DNA of 64,000 nucleotides from Vigna angularis (GCF_016808095.1 NC_068980.1:12556888-12620887); one strand, 5' to 3'; counted from the first letter of the stretch, positions 23,601 through 36,733 are shown. The notes: generated by a model from the letters alone, not told the origin. Numbers and translations: made by a program.

Positions 23601-26225
23601 AAAATTAAAAGGGTTTGTTGAATATAGTGAAAAACTATGTATGGAATTAATCTCCTTATGTTGAATATACACATAGGATATTGTATTTATAATAGAAGAA
23701 ATATGGACTAAGTCCAAAATACAAATAAGAAATAATATGACAAAATAATTAAAGATAAAATGATAATCTACAGGAACTAAATTATCATTTGACAAAGAAG
23801 ATTATCGTTAGTAGTGGATTGCCAACAGTGGCGGACAATGACAAACTACAGGAACTAAATTATCATTTGTATCTGATGGGGCCTACAATGACGAATAGAG
23901 ACAAACTGTAGGGACTAGATTGCCATCAGTAACGGATGGTGGCTTGTAGTGGCTGACAACAATAGGCTGTAGGTGACAAACTCCACCTCATGACGAAAAT
24001 GACAATGCACCGATGACACACAATGAAGGTGAAAGATTTGACTCTTCAAAATAATGGTCTCCTTTATTCATCAAAGCACCTAGTAAAGCTCCTCCCACGA
24101 GGAACATCGTGGACAAAGGTAGTGAGTAGTGGACAATAGTGAAAAATACATTGTAGAGAACTGAATTTAGGATAGTAGGACTTAGGTACTCATACACATG
24201 TATGGAAATATAAAATTCTTAGGATGACCAGCTGAGACGATCAAAATTATGTTGTCACTAGTAAAAACTGAAACTTTGAAGTTTTTTTCTTCTATGTTTT
24301 TTTATATGTTCAAACGGCAACACTTTTTCCTTTTTTTAATATATTTTTTATTGTGATAAAAATAAATAAATTAAAGTTAATCTTGAAAAGTCAATGTTAT
24401 AAAAAATTTAACATTCATAATTTTAGAATAGTATAAGTGTGTAACACAAATTTAACTGTTAATTATTATTTAGCATTGACTATTACTTGTTAGTGTTGAC
24501 TTTTAATTAATACTAAATACATATTTTCTCACCCTCTAAAAATCAATTAAAAGTTTTAAACTTAAAAACTAACAACATATTTTTCCGAATTTCAAATTTT
24601 AGAGAACGTACATAGATACTGATATTTGATACACTAATAATATAACTTAAATATCTTACATATATTGAATTTTCTCACTACAATTCAGAACTTAATTGAT
24701 AAAACGTAAAATTTCCACCTTATAGAATATTTAGTGTCAAGTGAGGATATTTATATATGTTTTTTTTCTTTTTTTTTTCTCTTTTGGTGTTGTTTAACAT
24801 GATATTACCATGACTTTAATATCTAGAGCGTATATATTTGGTAGGGGGATTGTTGTGGTAAATGTAGCATGATTTGATTTCCTTTCCCATTGGTGTTTGT
24901 CTAATCATGAATGCACTCTTCCTTTCTCTTTATTGTTGTCTTTTTTCATTTTTTCAATTTTCTAGAATTTTTCGAAAAACAAAATATAAATAGCTATATA
25001 GAAGTCATTTATAGGATGAAACCATTTTACAAGTTATTCATATTGGTTACTCAAAATGAGATATGTACAATACTAAAAAAAAAGGCACCCATTTCAATTA
25101 TTTTTTGGGGTGAAAAAGTAAAGTTGATATAATTTTTTTAATAAAATCTAAAAACGCAGTTAATATTAGGATTATAGTTTACAATTTTCTTTTACGGAAT
25201 TAAGGTCTTATTTGATTAGTTTTATAAAATTATTTTTAATTTTTTTTAAAAGACTACAAAGATTTATTTGAGCAATTATTTCTACGTGCTTTAAAATTAT
25301 AAAATAAAATACATTTATAAGCATAAAACAAGATAGTTTTAAGCTTGGTGGTATTCTCTCATAACAATAAAACATTTATTGATCTTGTATACCAAGTAAT
25401 TAACAAATATTGAAAACTTTTTAAACAAAATTATCTTCTATTTTATTTGAAAAAGTTATATCCACACACAGAAATTCTGAAAACAAATTTTAAAACTAGA
25501 AAACGAGAATCATTTCGAAAAAATATCCTACTTCTTTCTATTAGACTCATTTTTGTTGGTATACTCTTCAAGTTTTTGATATTTAGCTAATTGATGTGTT
25601 TTGTAGAAAATGAATGCTTAGAATTTTATAGGGAAATTTCTATAACTGTTAGAAAAAAGAGGTTTTTAATTTTTCAAAAGAAACGTGTACATCTGCGTTA
25701 GTTTGACAGATCCGTATAGCCGTAAAGCTATCTAACTTTGTCTGTTCTATGCAGCATTCACGAAATAACTAAATTTAAATTGTAATTATTTAGTTTATAA
25801 AGTTTATGTTTTTTCTTTAAAATAACTTATTTATAAAATATAATAAAATAAAATATGTTTTTAATCACTTAACTTTAGAATTTATTTTTATTAAAAAATT
25901 TAATATATTTTTATTTTAAAATTTAAAAATAAATAAATAAAAATCATTTTAATTCTTACATTTTATTAACAAGTTAAACATAGTTAATATTGAAACGAAA
26001 ATATTAAATTATATAAACAATTTAAATATTAAAATAAAATATGTTTAAAAAAAATTTAACATAATTAAATTACAAAAAAATTATTCATTTAATTTTAGAG
26101 TTTGATAAACAAAATATATCAAAGTTTTAAATACAAACAAATTTTGATTTATATCAAAATTTAGAAACTAAAAATATTTAATCTAAAATGATATTACAAA
26201 TTATATTTTTAATTAAACATGACAA

Positions 26226-26293
<68 letters not shown>

Positions 26294-27235
26294 GCAATAG
26301 ATTTTAACTTTATAATTTCAATTTGTAAACTGAAATTTATATTTAATTATATATAGTAGATTCTGGTTAAAAGTAATATTTTTAATACACTCTCTTCTTA
26401 TTGAGCAATATATATCTTAAGCATATAACTATATATTAATATATAGTTATTGAGTAATATATTCTGGTTAAAAATCGATTTGTAAAAAATATTATATGAA
26501 ATTATTACAGTAGAATTTCCAATACTTTTACATGAAAGAACTTCTTAAAAGAAATCACATTACAAGATAAAGAGAATAGTAAATAACTATTTGAAACACA
26601 TATTGTATTGATATTTTGAAAAGTAAAAAGAAGGAAGTATTGTTTTTTATGCCACAAGAAAAAAGATTAAGAAGATGATGATTGAGTTGATACCATTTGA
26701 ATGTTGTAGCTGAGAGATATCTTTATCCAAGATTCTCCGGCATGTATCAGATCTTATTTGTCACTTTGTTTATCCATTTAGGTTCTTTTCGTCACCAACT
26801 AAACTTTCACTCTTTCTTATGAATATATTGGCTACCATTCAAGTATATATTCTTACCCAAAAGATCTTTACTTTTTATCTCTTTTCTTTTATGGAATATC
26901 CTCTGCCACTATAAATCTCTATTTACATTTAGCCACCAACCATCATCAAATTCCATTAAGATTACAACAATCTTAGTCTCTAAACTAATTTTCGACTTAT
27001 AGCATGTAATTCTAATTCAGAGAAACCAAGTGGTTTATAACTTTATTCAATTCATTAATTTTGTTACAAATTCACTAGAAAAAACAAGAATTTAATGTTA
27101 GTTAAGTTGCGATAGTTTTAATATAAGTTAATTCGAATATGACACAAAATATTATATTTAAAAACATATTTTTAACTATTTTTAAGAAATAAATATTTGT
27201 ATTAGTGTTGATGTAAGAACTTAGAAAATAGAGTA
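23600..27235. other. Intergenic, AT-rich
   Basis: No gene recognised. At 23770-23960 a loosely repeated unit (ACAAACTACAGGAACTAAATT) occurs two to three times. A long (AT)n tract lies at about 26230-26291. Short frames here lack domains. GTTGAC-type motifs near 24475 resemble those at 18955 and 23580, suggesting small decayed repeats. Confidence 0.45.
26230..26291. repeat. (AT)n microsatellite
   Basis: Uninterrupted AT dinucleotide tract of about 62 bp. Confidence 0.9.
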
Positions 27236-27244
27236 TTAGAGTTG

Positions 27245-29641
27245 GTAGATGTATTAAAATAGTGAGACCCAGTATTTTATTATAAAATAACCTTATAATA
27301 TAAATAGAATTTTCTAAAGCTCGACTCATTATTTAAAATACTTCTATCTTTTTAAAACACTATTCTCTTCTCTTTCTCTCACTTCTCTCTACAATTTCTT
27401 ACTCTTCAATCATTTGTTCAACGATCAGGAAGTGTTTAGGCAATCCCTGCGTCAAGGGCTACCAATCTAACCGATCAATTGGTTGAATCGAGTAGGTAAG
27501 TGGTAAACCCTTTTTTTCCTTAATGTTTAGGGTTCTTGATCATGTAAAGTGGTTATGTTATGCATGGGTCAATAATCCCTCTCCCTTGATTCTTAATCTG
27601 TTTGTGGTTCTAAGGTTGGTCTCCAATCACCAATCGGTGATTTGTAGGTTTTCTAGAAGTTCCTTTAGCCACAAGAAATTCGTGGAGCGTTTAAAGGTTT
27701 TGGAGTTGTTGAATCGAGGTAAGGGAAGCTAGATAATTGCTTTTAATTGAAGTGTGTAGTATAAGTTTAATGGTATGTGAGTACTAAACTGTTTGGATGA
27801 AAAATGTTATTGTGTGTTAGTGATAATTAAACTAATTGGGTGATATTGATTATTTGAGTGACAATGAATGTTGTATAACATGTTGGTGAGATTGGATTTG
27901 ATGTTGATGAAGTGAATTGTGTTGATTGAACTGTTAGAGGAAAAAGAGTAGTCTTGGTTGTAATTTTGTTGGCTTTAAGTGGAGGTTTAAGGTAGTGAAA
28001 TGGTGAGAAATGGTTGGTGAACTGAATTGTTGAAGTTGGGGTGTTTAGGAATTAGTTTGGGTTATGTTCAACACTTTAATTGGGCGAGATTTTAGTTTGG
28101 GGTGAGTGGTGGTAATTGTGTAGAGTTCAACTTGGTTTAGAACTCAAATGGAGGAAGTGAAATAGTGAAAACTTGGTTTTGGGGTTCTGTGTGCAAATGA
28201 TCATTTTGGAGAGCTTTGGTAAATTGTTTGGGACTTGTTTGAGTCCCTAAGTCGCTTGAAATTGTGCCACAAGTGGTAGAATTCAATTTGAGTCTCTAAG
28301 TTGAGTTTTTGGTTGAGATCTTGTAGTCATTTGTTATAAATAGGTTTAGAAAGGTTTAGACACACTTATTTAAGTATAATTGGGTATATAACATGATATA
28401 GGAGGATTAGAAATTGGGAAAAATATGTTCATTTGGTCAAGAGTGGTTTAGGGGTAATAATTCTGCAGTTTTTGTGTTGCAGAATTATGCAGACTCGATA
28501 AGCGACTCTACTTGCTCAACGAGAGGTCAAGGAGTCTGGGTCACTGTCTTAGGTTTTTCGCTCAGCGACCCAACTCGCTGAGCGAGTGAGTTGGGGGTCT
28601 GAATCACTGTCTATGTTTTCGCACAGCGAGAGGTTGAAGTCTGGGAGCATTGGAAGCTTTATTCGCTCAGCGGACTGTGTCCCTGAGTGAGTGGTTGAAG
28701 TCTGGGACCACTGTCTTTTTATTCGCTCAACGAGTGGGGTCGCTGAGCGAGAGGACTCTGTGGTCGCTCAACACGTTTGGCCGTTGAGCGACTAGTCCAA
28801 GGGGTGTTTTATTCTTTCTATTCTTGTTTTCTTATGGATTGGAGTTACATTTATATTCATTGTGAATGATGTATAAGTATGTATGAGATTATATGATCAA
28901 AGAGGTGATGTGATGATGATGTTCAAGTAATGTGTGAGGTGTTGATTTCAAGTACCATGTGAGAAAGGAATTCCAAGGAGGAATATCCTAAGTTGGTTGT
29001 GTTGTGCTATGTATTAATGTATGGGCTCCTAGATTGGGGAATGATCCTAACACTCTCAATAACCCCATTTCATGTAGAGATGGGTGATTATGTCGTGGAG
29101 AGTAGCAGGAGGTCCTAGTCTATGGTCACTGGTTAGGGCCATAGATGTTTGACAGATTAACCTTGGTGTATGGTTTTATTGGTGGTGGTTGAAGATGTGG
29201 TTATTATTATTATTTCTGAGCTAGATTGCTCCACCATACACAGGTGCAAGTTCCCCATGAGTCTGATATCAATGCATCTATCCGGATAGTAAGAAGTGTT
29301 TCAAGTGGATTGGACAAGTTGTTTTGTTCTTTGATTCATCATATGCTTGTATATTGTTTTAAATAGTATGTAAAATCTTTTGATACTCTAGCTTACCCTT
29401 GCTTTTCTGTGGTTTGTCTTTGTATGTTTTTTCTCTTTCGCGATGATCACCTTAATGATGTGAGCTTAGGGATGCAGTCTTTTCAGTTGGTGTAGTTGAA
29501 GGTGGGGAGTGAAGCTTATAGTATAGGTAGTTACTTTTGTTCTTCAGTTGAAAATTTTTATTCACCTAATCTATAGTTCTTGTTCTATTATTATATATGT
29601 AATGTTCAGTTTAATAATTTTACACTACTAAATTTAGGATG
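27245..29641 (+). mobile_element. Solo LTR of about 2.4 kb (same superfamily as 34323-36733 and 60858-63394)
   Basis: Shares ordered blocks with the other two large solo LTRs: GTGAGACCC near the start (about 27271), a pyrimidine-rich block (about 27365-27400), GCAGGAGGTCCTAG (about 29107), a GATGATCACCTT...GATGTGAGC block (about 29440-29466), and an end of the form TTAGGATGTTA. A direct repeat TTAGAGTTG flanks it (27236-27244 and 29642-29650); 5 bp would be normal, so the exact ends are uncertain. No internal region or coding sequence remains. It carries its own motif array at 28490-28795. Confidence 0.7.
28490..28795 (+). repeat. Palindromic CGCTCAGCGA/TCGCTGAGCG array inside the solo LTR
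   Basis: About four imperfect units of 65-80 bp, each with CGCTCAGCGA or a close variant and many also with the complementary CGCTGAGCGAG, separated by a GTCTGGGTCACTGTCTT-like spacer. The core can pair with itself. The other two related LTRs carry a different palindromic core (ACGAACGTTCG) at a matching internal place. Confidence 0.75.
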
Positions 29642-29650
29642 TTAGAGTTG

Positions 29651-31980
29651 AACTGGTGTTTATTTAGTAGACACTAAGTTAATTTTTAAACTAAATAAAT
29701 AAATAAAATTATTTCACAAACGTTAAATAAAATAAATATTATAAATAAATAAAATTAACGTATGAGAGTATATTAACCTTAAATTTAAGTTAGTGTTAGC
29801 TAAATGAATACTAGATTTTTTTTATTATAAGTGGATATATTTCTAAAAAATTATGGCAAGTTTGTAAAAATATTACTATTTTAGGTAAGTTGTACTGCAA
29901 CATAACAACATCACATACAAAAGTCATGTGGTTATAGAATGATTTTTACATAGTATATTGAAGTCCTGAGAGATAGAAACAACTTCATTTTGTATTTATT
30001 TTTTAAAATTAGAAGTCATGTACTCTCTTCATAATTTTCAATTGATACGATTTTCAATTGATCTAACAAATTGAAAGTCATTTCTACCTCTCACGATTTT
30101 ATTACACTATGGAGAAACCGTTTTAGGATTACACAAGTTCTATATATAATATCGTTCTATACTACACGACTTATCCAAAGAAAGTAATACTTTTACAAAA
30201 AAAAGTTAAAATAAAATCGATTTAGTAGACATTAACTTTATTTTTTTTAATATTTTAATTATTTATGTTAGTATTGATTTAACTTATACTAAATTATATA
30301 TTTTGAATTTATGTATGTTTCTTCACATTGAATACAGATCGCATACTATTTTTAATCTAAAGACTTAGATTTAAAAGTTACAAACTTCACTCATAATTTT
30401 TTTTTCTCACATTTGTTATATAAATTTCATCACACTCATCTTATTCACCCACCCACATTCATATAATGCATATTTTCATCCGCATACATATCTTTCCTTT
30501 ATATTTTTTTTCCTCATTTTTTTACTCATATTCTTTTTCTCATCTTTTTCGTTCATACTCATCTACTTTTTTTAATATTAATCTTTTTCATTTACATGGA
30601 TCTCTTTAATCCATCGTGATTATTTATTTATTTTTTTCATTTATATTATTTAAAGAAAGAGGTGCTGTAAGAATTTGATATGTTACTTTCATAACACAAA
30701 TTAAACTAATATTAAAAATAATAAAAACACGTTAACGTTCATAAGTAGTAAACATTAAATTATTTTGATTAAAAAATTAATTTAAAAACGTCAACTAAAT
30801 TTTTCGAGTTTTCAAAATTCGATTTTAATGAATTAATTTTAACGTGACATATAAATAACACAAAAAGTATTTAACATCAACGTTACTGGAATTTGAATCG
30901 ACATTAAATATCCATTTTCTCTTAATGATAAGACATAAATTTGGATACGTGGAACCATTTTCTTCTTAATTTTTAGTAAGGGATTAAATATGATAGTGCA
31001 TTATTTTGTAGAGTTTTATTAATCCCACGTGCCTCTAGAAGATGGGAATAAATATAGTATATATTATAATGCTGGATTTAAACGTTAATTTCCACTACTC
31101 TCTGTCTTCAATTATACATACAGAGACCACGTTCCTTGAATAATATACGACGTTGTCTTTCACTTTCAGAAATTGGTGAAAATAATAGTAACCCTTTGGC
31201 TTATGATTTAGGAGGATTATAGCTGTGTTTAGCCTTTGCTGTGCGTTGGACCACTTCTATCCTCTTCTAGAAAGGAACCTTCACCCTACCCCAAACATAA
31301 CACAAAAATCCATTTTTTCTGCCCTAAACAGCTCCCATTACAACGAATACTTATTCATATTATTTTAGATTAACATTTTTATTAATTTCGTTAGAATCAC
31401 CTCTTCGATCCAACACTATTGTTAAAAATTGCAACTACTCTTTCCTTTTAAGAATTAATCATTCTAAATCTAACAATTTGGTTGAGATTTAATTCATAAA
31501 ACTAAGTATAATAATTATAATCATTAAGTTGTAATTTAATTTATTTAACGTATTTTATATTTATATCGAGTATAAATAAGATAAATTTATAATATATAAA
31601 TAAACATAAAATTTTGTAAAATTAAGTTTAGAGTTTACTTTTTAATTTAATTTGAGTCGTATCATAAATTAATCAATCTCTTTCACTTTCTTTGAATTAT
31701 TTTTTATAAATGCAGTATATAATTAAAAAAATGAATTTTTAAATATTCATAAATATAACAATTATATTTAATAAAGAGGGGAAATCATGTTACTCGAAGA
31801 CGGTTTCTAAGGTTATATTTGTTTAGCGGGAGTAAATAAAGCATGAAAAATGAAGAAAAAAAGTTAAAACAGGTAATATATGAAATAGAAGTTAAAAATG
31901 TTCAGTCACGGAGAAGTAGAGAAAAATAAATAGATAAATAGAGTGGAAAAATATCATTGACATTCGCTATTTTTTAAGGT
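29651..31980. other. Intergenic, with a pyrimidine-rich dispersed repeat near 30370-30660
   Basis: The block at 30370-30660 (CTCATCTT, TTCATTTACAT and similar) resembles that at 23220-23460, including the following TTTATATTATTTAAA. The rest is AT-rich; no gene, tRNA or clear transposon ends were seen. Confidence 0.45.
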
Positions 31981-31984
31981 TAAA

Positions 31985-33440
31985 CTGTGTTGGTTTTTTT
32001 TCAGTTAAATCCTTTTATTAATTTTTTTCTTAATCAAATTCTTAAAAGTGAAAAATGGACTCAATTGAGTCTCTGTTGTTAAACTGGGTTAACAAGATTA
32101 AGTTTTTGATGACATGACAGTTAAATGTAGAATAATTTAATGAACATAGTCTTTTAAGTGGAAAATGTTTGATTAAATTTTTTTTAAAAAAGGTCATCCT
32201 TTATTACAATGAAGCACCACCCAGAAATCTCCTTCCCTGTGTATCACCCAGAAATCTTCTTCCCTCTACATCATCCAGAAATTTTCTTTCTTGTGCATCA
32301 CCCAAAAATCATCTTCCATGTGTATCAAGCCTGTGAAAGGAAATTCAAAGAATTGCGCCTCACAACAAACCTGCAAAGAAATCCCAAATTTCACAAACTC
32401 GTAACCCTAATCACACCTCCACCATCTTCGCGACACTAAACAGGAAAATGCAAAAACACTAATTCATTCACCCATCCTTTTCTCTCGTTCTCGCCGCCTC
32501 TTCTTCCAATCCCATACTCTGCCCATTTTCTTCAATAATCTTCTCTTAATCTAACCAACCAAATCTTCTTATCACTATCTCTGAAACCATATATCTTAAT
32601 ACTATCTTTATTCTTATTCATTAACCCCAATCTTCACAAGAAACCTAAAAAAGAAGTATATCAAGAAAAGCAGAATTCTCAATTGCTTCAAGCTGTAACA
32701 AATCATAAGTAAAATTCAGAACCCCATCATCAACCCAATGGAGAAATCAGAAGAAAAATAAGACAGTGTCGATTTGAGTCGAATATCTCTTCGACCTCTT
32801 GAGCTCTCTGACCTGGATGATGTCTTGGTGTGGACCTCCGATGAAAAGGTGGCAACTTTCTGCACTTGGGTATGTTATCTATTCCAAATACTAGGGTAAA
32901 GGGGTTGCCACGGTGGTTGTGAAAGAAGTGGTTAAGGTTGCTTTCACTGAGCAATCGTTGCCAAACTTGGAGAGGATTGAAGCTCTTGTTGATGTGCTGA
33001 ATGTTGGGTCTTAGAGAGTACTGGAAAAAGCTGGTCTTCATTGGGTTGATTTTGATAAACCCTAATTTGGTGGTTCTTAATTTCATATTTTGAAAAAAAC
33101 TTGGGTTTCATGAACCCTAATTTCGTGATGAACCCTGAGCATCAACCGCTAGGGTTGAAGATGATGAAATGTAAGGTTGAAAATGATGAACCCTAATTTA
33201 TGTTTCAATTATTAGAAAACCTAATTTTTAAATGTATAATGTAATCGAATTCCACATAACAACTTGTGCTAATGCCATGTATTAAAATTTATTCCATGTC
33301 AAGTTGTTAGGTCATCAAAAACTTAACCTCGTTAATCCAATTTAATGGTAGAAACCCAATTGAGTCTATTTTTCACTTTTAAGGACTCAATTGAAAAAAA
33401 ATAATAAAGAGATCTAACTGGAAAACTCAACATAAATACG
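31985..33440 (+). mobile_element. Long-TIR element carrying a host gene (Pack-MULE-like)
   Basis: Left (about 31985-32150) and right (about 33275-33440) segments are inverted copies of each other over at least 130 bp: both contain CAGTTA(A/G)ATC, CTTAAAAGTGAAAAAT(G/A)GACT, CAATTG(A/G)GT and TTAAGTTTTTGATGAC when the right one is read on the minus strand. Long terminal inverted repeats enclosing host gene sequence are typical of Pack-MULEs. I could not identify a clean 9-bp target duplication, so exact ends and superfamily remain open. Inside, 32209-32340 has about four imperfect copies of a roughly 30-bp CATCACCCAGAAATCTTCTT unit, followed by a pyrimidine-rich leader and a broken GNAT gene. 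Confidence 0.68.
32738..33035 (+). pseudogene. Captured GNAT-family N-acetyltransferase gene, broken
   Basis: The ATG at 32738 opens MEKSEEK and then a TAA stop (32759-32761). In the same frame beyond the stop follow DLSRISLRPLELSDLDDV and then WTSDEKVATFCTW, matching the N-terminus of small plant GNAT acetyltransferases. After a gap in which the centre of the protein is lost, another frame gives GKGVATVVVKEVVKVAF, LERIEALVDV and RVLEKAG, matching the acetyl-CoA-binding end of the fold. Thus the middle, including part of the acetyl-CoA-binding region, is deleted and the frame shifts. An apparent 5' UTR (about 32450-32737) came along. No functional enzyme is expected. The family call rests on recalled similarity of these blocks. 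Confidence 0.75.
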
Positions 33441-34073
33441 AATTGTGGAAAATATTTTAACTTTTTTTTATTATTTATCTTTATAATATAAAAGATAAGT
33501 AATTAAATTTATCATAATAACTTTAAGATTCACCTAATAATAAAAGTAGAAAGAGATGTGAATTTAGCTCTTTTATTAATATTTGAAAAATATAAAATTG
33601 ATTTGAAAGATATGAAAAGAATAACTAGATTCAATTTTCTCTGTTAAAAAAAAATAACATTTAACATTTTTATTAAAAATATTAAATTTATTATATAATA
33701 ATGTGCACTCGTTTATTTTATTTTATTAGAAAAATAAATACATTGGCAACCTATTATGGGTGTACTTTAAAAAATAATAATTATTAGCTGATAATGTATG
33801 GTTTTTATTAAAAATTGTTCATAAATCCTTGTAGTGCACTCATTTTTTTTAGAAGAAACATGTTTTCAAGTTTACATATGTGTCAACTTTCTGTACCAAA
33901 ATTTAAGCTATTAATTAGTACAATGTTGTCTTGCTATATTAGTATAATAGTAGTTACATTACTAGTTAAACTTTTATATATTAGACAACTCTTAATCATT
34001 AGAAAAAACCTCAGTGTACTATAATTAACAATTAATAATTTAATTTTATATTTTTTTACGAAATATCTAGTTA
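33441..34073. other. Intergenic, AT-rich
   Basis: Between the Pack-MULE-like element and the large CACTA element; nothing recognisable. The plus-strand frame 33815-34024 has no domain. Confidence 0.5.
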
Positions 34074-34322
34074 CACTACTTCAGAAAAGACTTTTAACGT
34101 CTATTATTTTGGGTTTTTAGTATATGATTTTGTCCCAACGTTATATTGGGTGATGTTAACGGGACGTCAGATCCTTCAATAGAGGTCAATAGGACGTCAG
34201 TTCCTTTATCAGACGTCAATAGACCTCGGATCCCCCCACAGACGTCAAAATAGACGTCCAATCTCCCCATATCTGACGTCTAAGAGTGATGAGCGCCAAT
34301 GTTTCGTGCTGAGGGCGTAAGT

Positions 34323-36733
34323 TGTCAGAACCATTAAAAACGCACCTAAAAACCCCTCTGAACGGACGCCAGGTGTCAAGCTGAGGGGAGTCAGAATCAG
34401 ATAGTGGAATGCAGGTGTCAGTAGAGGAGCGGACGTTCGTTTTAAACAAAACTGAGTTTTTGAAAGTTTACATCACACTCTCTGCATGCATCTTCTTCTC
34501 CAAAACTCTGATATTTCTCATTTCTCCTCCTTCTCACTAAAAGCTCTCCCTTCTCTCTACGAAATCTTACCTTTGCTCTTCTCCGATCACCGTTCAGGCA
34601 CCGTAGAAGCATTTCTGGCGTCCTGAGCTTCATTTTGAACCGAACAATTTTGAGTTCTGAACTGGTAGGTTTCCTTGTCTTTAGCCGTTCGTTCTCTGGT
34701 ACATGCAAATCAAGTTCTGGTTGCATGCTGTCATCTTGTTTGAGCCATTGTTGGTTTTCTGTTGTTTGATTTAGTTCGAAGAGTTGTTGAGCGTTGAGAG
34801 TAGAAGGATTTGTAGTCAGACAAACCGTACTTCTGTCTCTAGGACGTTCGTTCACGCTCAGAGGTAAAGGAAGCTTATTTAATTTAATTTGTATGTTTAT
34901 GGTGATGCATGAACGTTCGTTGTGTTGTTAAATTAAAGTGAAGCATGATTGTTGAGATATTTGACTATATGAAATATGATGGTTATTATGTTCTGATGTA
35001 TGAGGAATATGAAATGTACTATGATAAGAATGTATGAAATTATGAAGTTATATGTTGAGAAATGAGTTTGAATATAAATGAATTCTGGAGGTGAAATTTC
35101 CCTATGATAATGTACGTTCCTCATTGAACGGTCATTGACCGTTCGGTAATACTAGTAACTTTGGTTAAAATTGGATTCTTTCATTTGGAAAGAATCCTAA
35201 TTGAGGACGAGCGTCTTCGTGTGGTAATACTATACTTGAGTGTTCGGCCAAGCGTAGTTGTATCTGAGTATTCTGTGATCAACTTAAATTTTGTAAATAT
35301 ATGTATTTGTATATTTTAGTTATTCTTAAACACTATTCCAATAGTATCCTATTATAATTATCAAGCTTTCTATTATAAGTTTAGTAGTGCTCGGTCTTAC
35401 ATCAAGCGCTCGTGCTCGTCTCTTGTATGATCTATCTTGATGAAAATAGTGTTCGTCCAACTTCAATAGAATTTTCTTTGTACCGTGTTCGGTCATTGAC
35501 TGACATTCGGTTTATTAATGTGAATCCTTTTAAGTATTTTTCTCTGAAGGTCTTGAAGTGTATACATCCATTTAGTTCCGGCTTAGAGCTTTAGTATTTG
35601 GTATGATTCTTTCGGTGTTCGGTTAGAACTCTCAAGGGTCAGTTCATCTAATTGGCTCACTGATTAAGTAACGATCGTTCTGAGTCGTTCCTATTATACA
35701 TGATTATACTCGGTTTCTTTCTCAAACCGATAGTAATCCTCTCGGTCTTATTCTATTCTGGAACGGGAGACTTCTCTGTCTCGTTCCAAGTGTTCATCCT
35801 CGTTCTGAGTGAGGATTGAACGTTCGGTATCAGGTATCCGTAAGAATCTTTGAATAAAGATGGAATTTAACTGATTGGTAATGAAATTGAGAATGATTAT
35901 TAATGAAAGATGAAGAAAATGTGATATGGATAGAATTGGTTGGATTATGGACAAGCGTTCCGGGGAGGAACGACTCATGAATGAATATTGAATTGGTAAA
36001 GTATGACTGTGGGCATGCTAAGATGGCGGTTCATCTTGATGTTCCGTGAGTACTCGTCCTCACGTAGAGGAGGGTAGGTCATGCGTGGGAACGGCAGGAG
36101 GTCCTAGTCCTTAGGGGTACTTTGGACAGATAGGACTAACCTCGGGTGGCAGCTGTTGAGGGCATCCCAGTTACTACATCACCCGGGTGCACGAACGCCT
36201 GTAGCTACACAGATTTCATACAGTCCGGACAGTCAGTCTAGTATTAGGTTTTGTATGAAACGTATGATGAATTATATTGTTTGGTTTATTGTATGAAATG
36301 TATGTTATACATGAATTAAATTACATAAGCTTACCTTGTCTTGTCTTGTTTTGTACGTCTGTCTTTGTCATTGCAATGATCATCCTTGTGGATGTGAGCA
36401 GAAGGAGACGAGTTGTTGGAAGAGGCGCTAGAAGAAGAGAACCTGGTCGAGGTAGAAGTTAAGACAGAACAGTAGAACGTTCGGTTAGTAGTTTATTAAG
36501 ATAGTAAGGTGGTCGTTCGATCACCTTCCCCCTTTGTGTTGTATGACCGTTCGGAATAGAATTTTTAAACCGTTCGGTCAGATTTGTACCATTGTATAGT
36601 TCAAATTTGTAACTCTTTCTGTAAAGTTGTTCGGCCATAACCGTACGCTCTTCTTAGTGTAAGACTGATCTGAATTATTATTAAATGTAATTATTCTATT
36701 ATATAGTTTATACTGTATTTTTGGGATGTTACA
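34323..36733 (+). mobile_element. Solo LTR (2411 bp) inserted in the large CACTA element
   Basis: Begins TGTCAGAACC and ends TTTTTGGGATGTTACA, flanked by a perfect 5-bp target duplication TAAGT (34318-34322 and 36734-36738). Contains the same ordered blocks as 60858-63394: CATTAAAAACGCAC, GCAGGTGTC, ACGTTCGTTT, AGGAGGTCCTAG (about 36089), CAATGATCATCCTTGTGGAT (about 36374) and the final GGGATGTTACA. No internal region survives, so it arose by LTR-LTR recombination. CGTTCG and GTTCGGT motifs are scattered from 34840 to 36600. The GACGTC repeats of the host element resume immediately on both sides. The frames inside have no domain. Confidence 0.88.
34838..35830 (+). repeat. CGTTCG/GTTCGGT motif-rich region in the solo LTR
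   Basis: More than a dozen copies of CGTTCG, GTTCGGT or the inverse CGAACG/ACCGAAC (for example near 34842, 34910, 35137, 35246, 35488, 35615 and 35819), some palindromic (GAACGTTCG). Density far exceeds the surrounding AT-rich DNA. The same motif type is in the LTR at 60858-63394. Confidence 0.6.

Noticed and set aside
34442..34855. 137-codon minus-strand frame
   Set aside because: Lies wholly inside the solo LTR 34323-36733, antisense to its likely transcript leader, with no domain.
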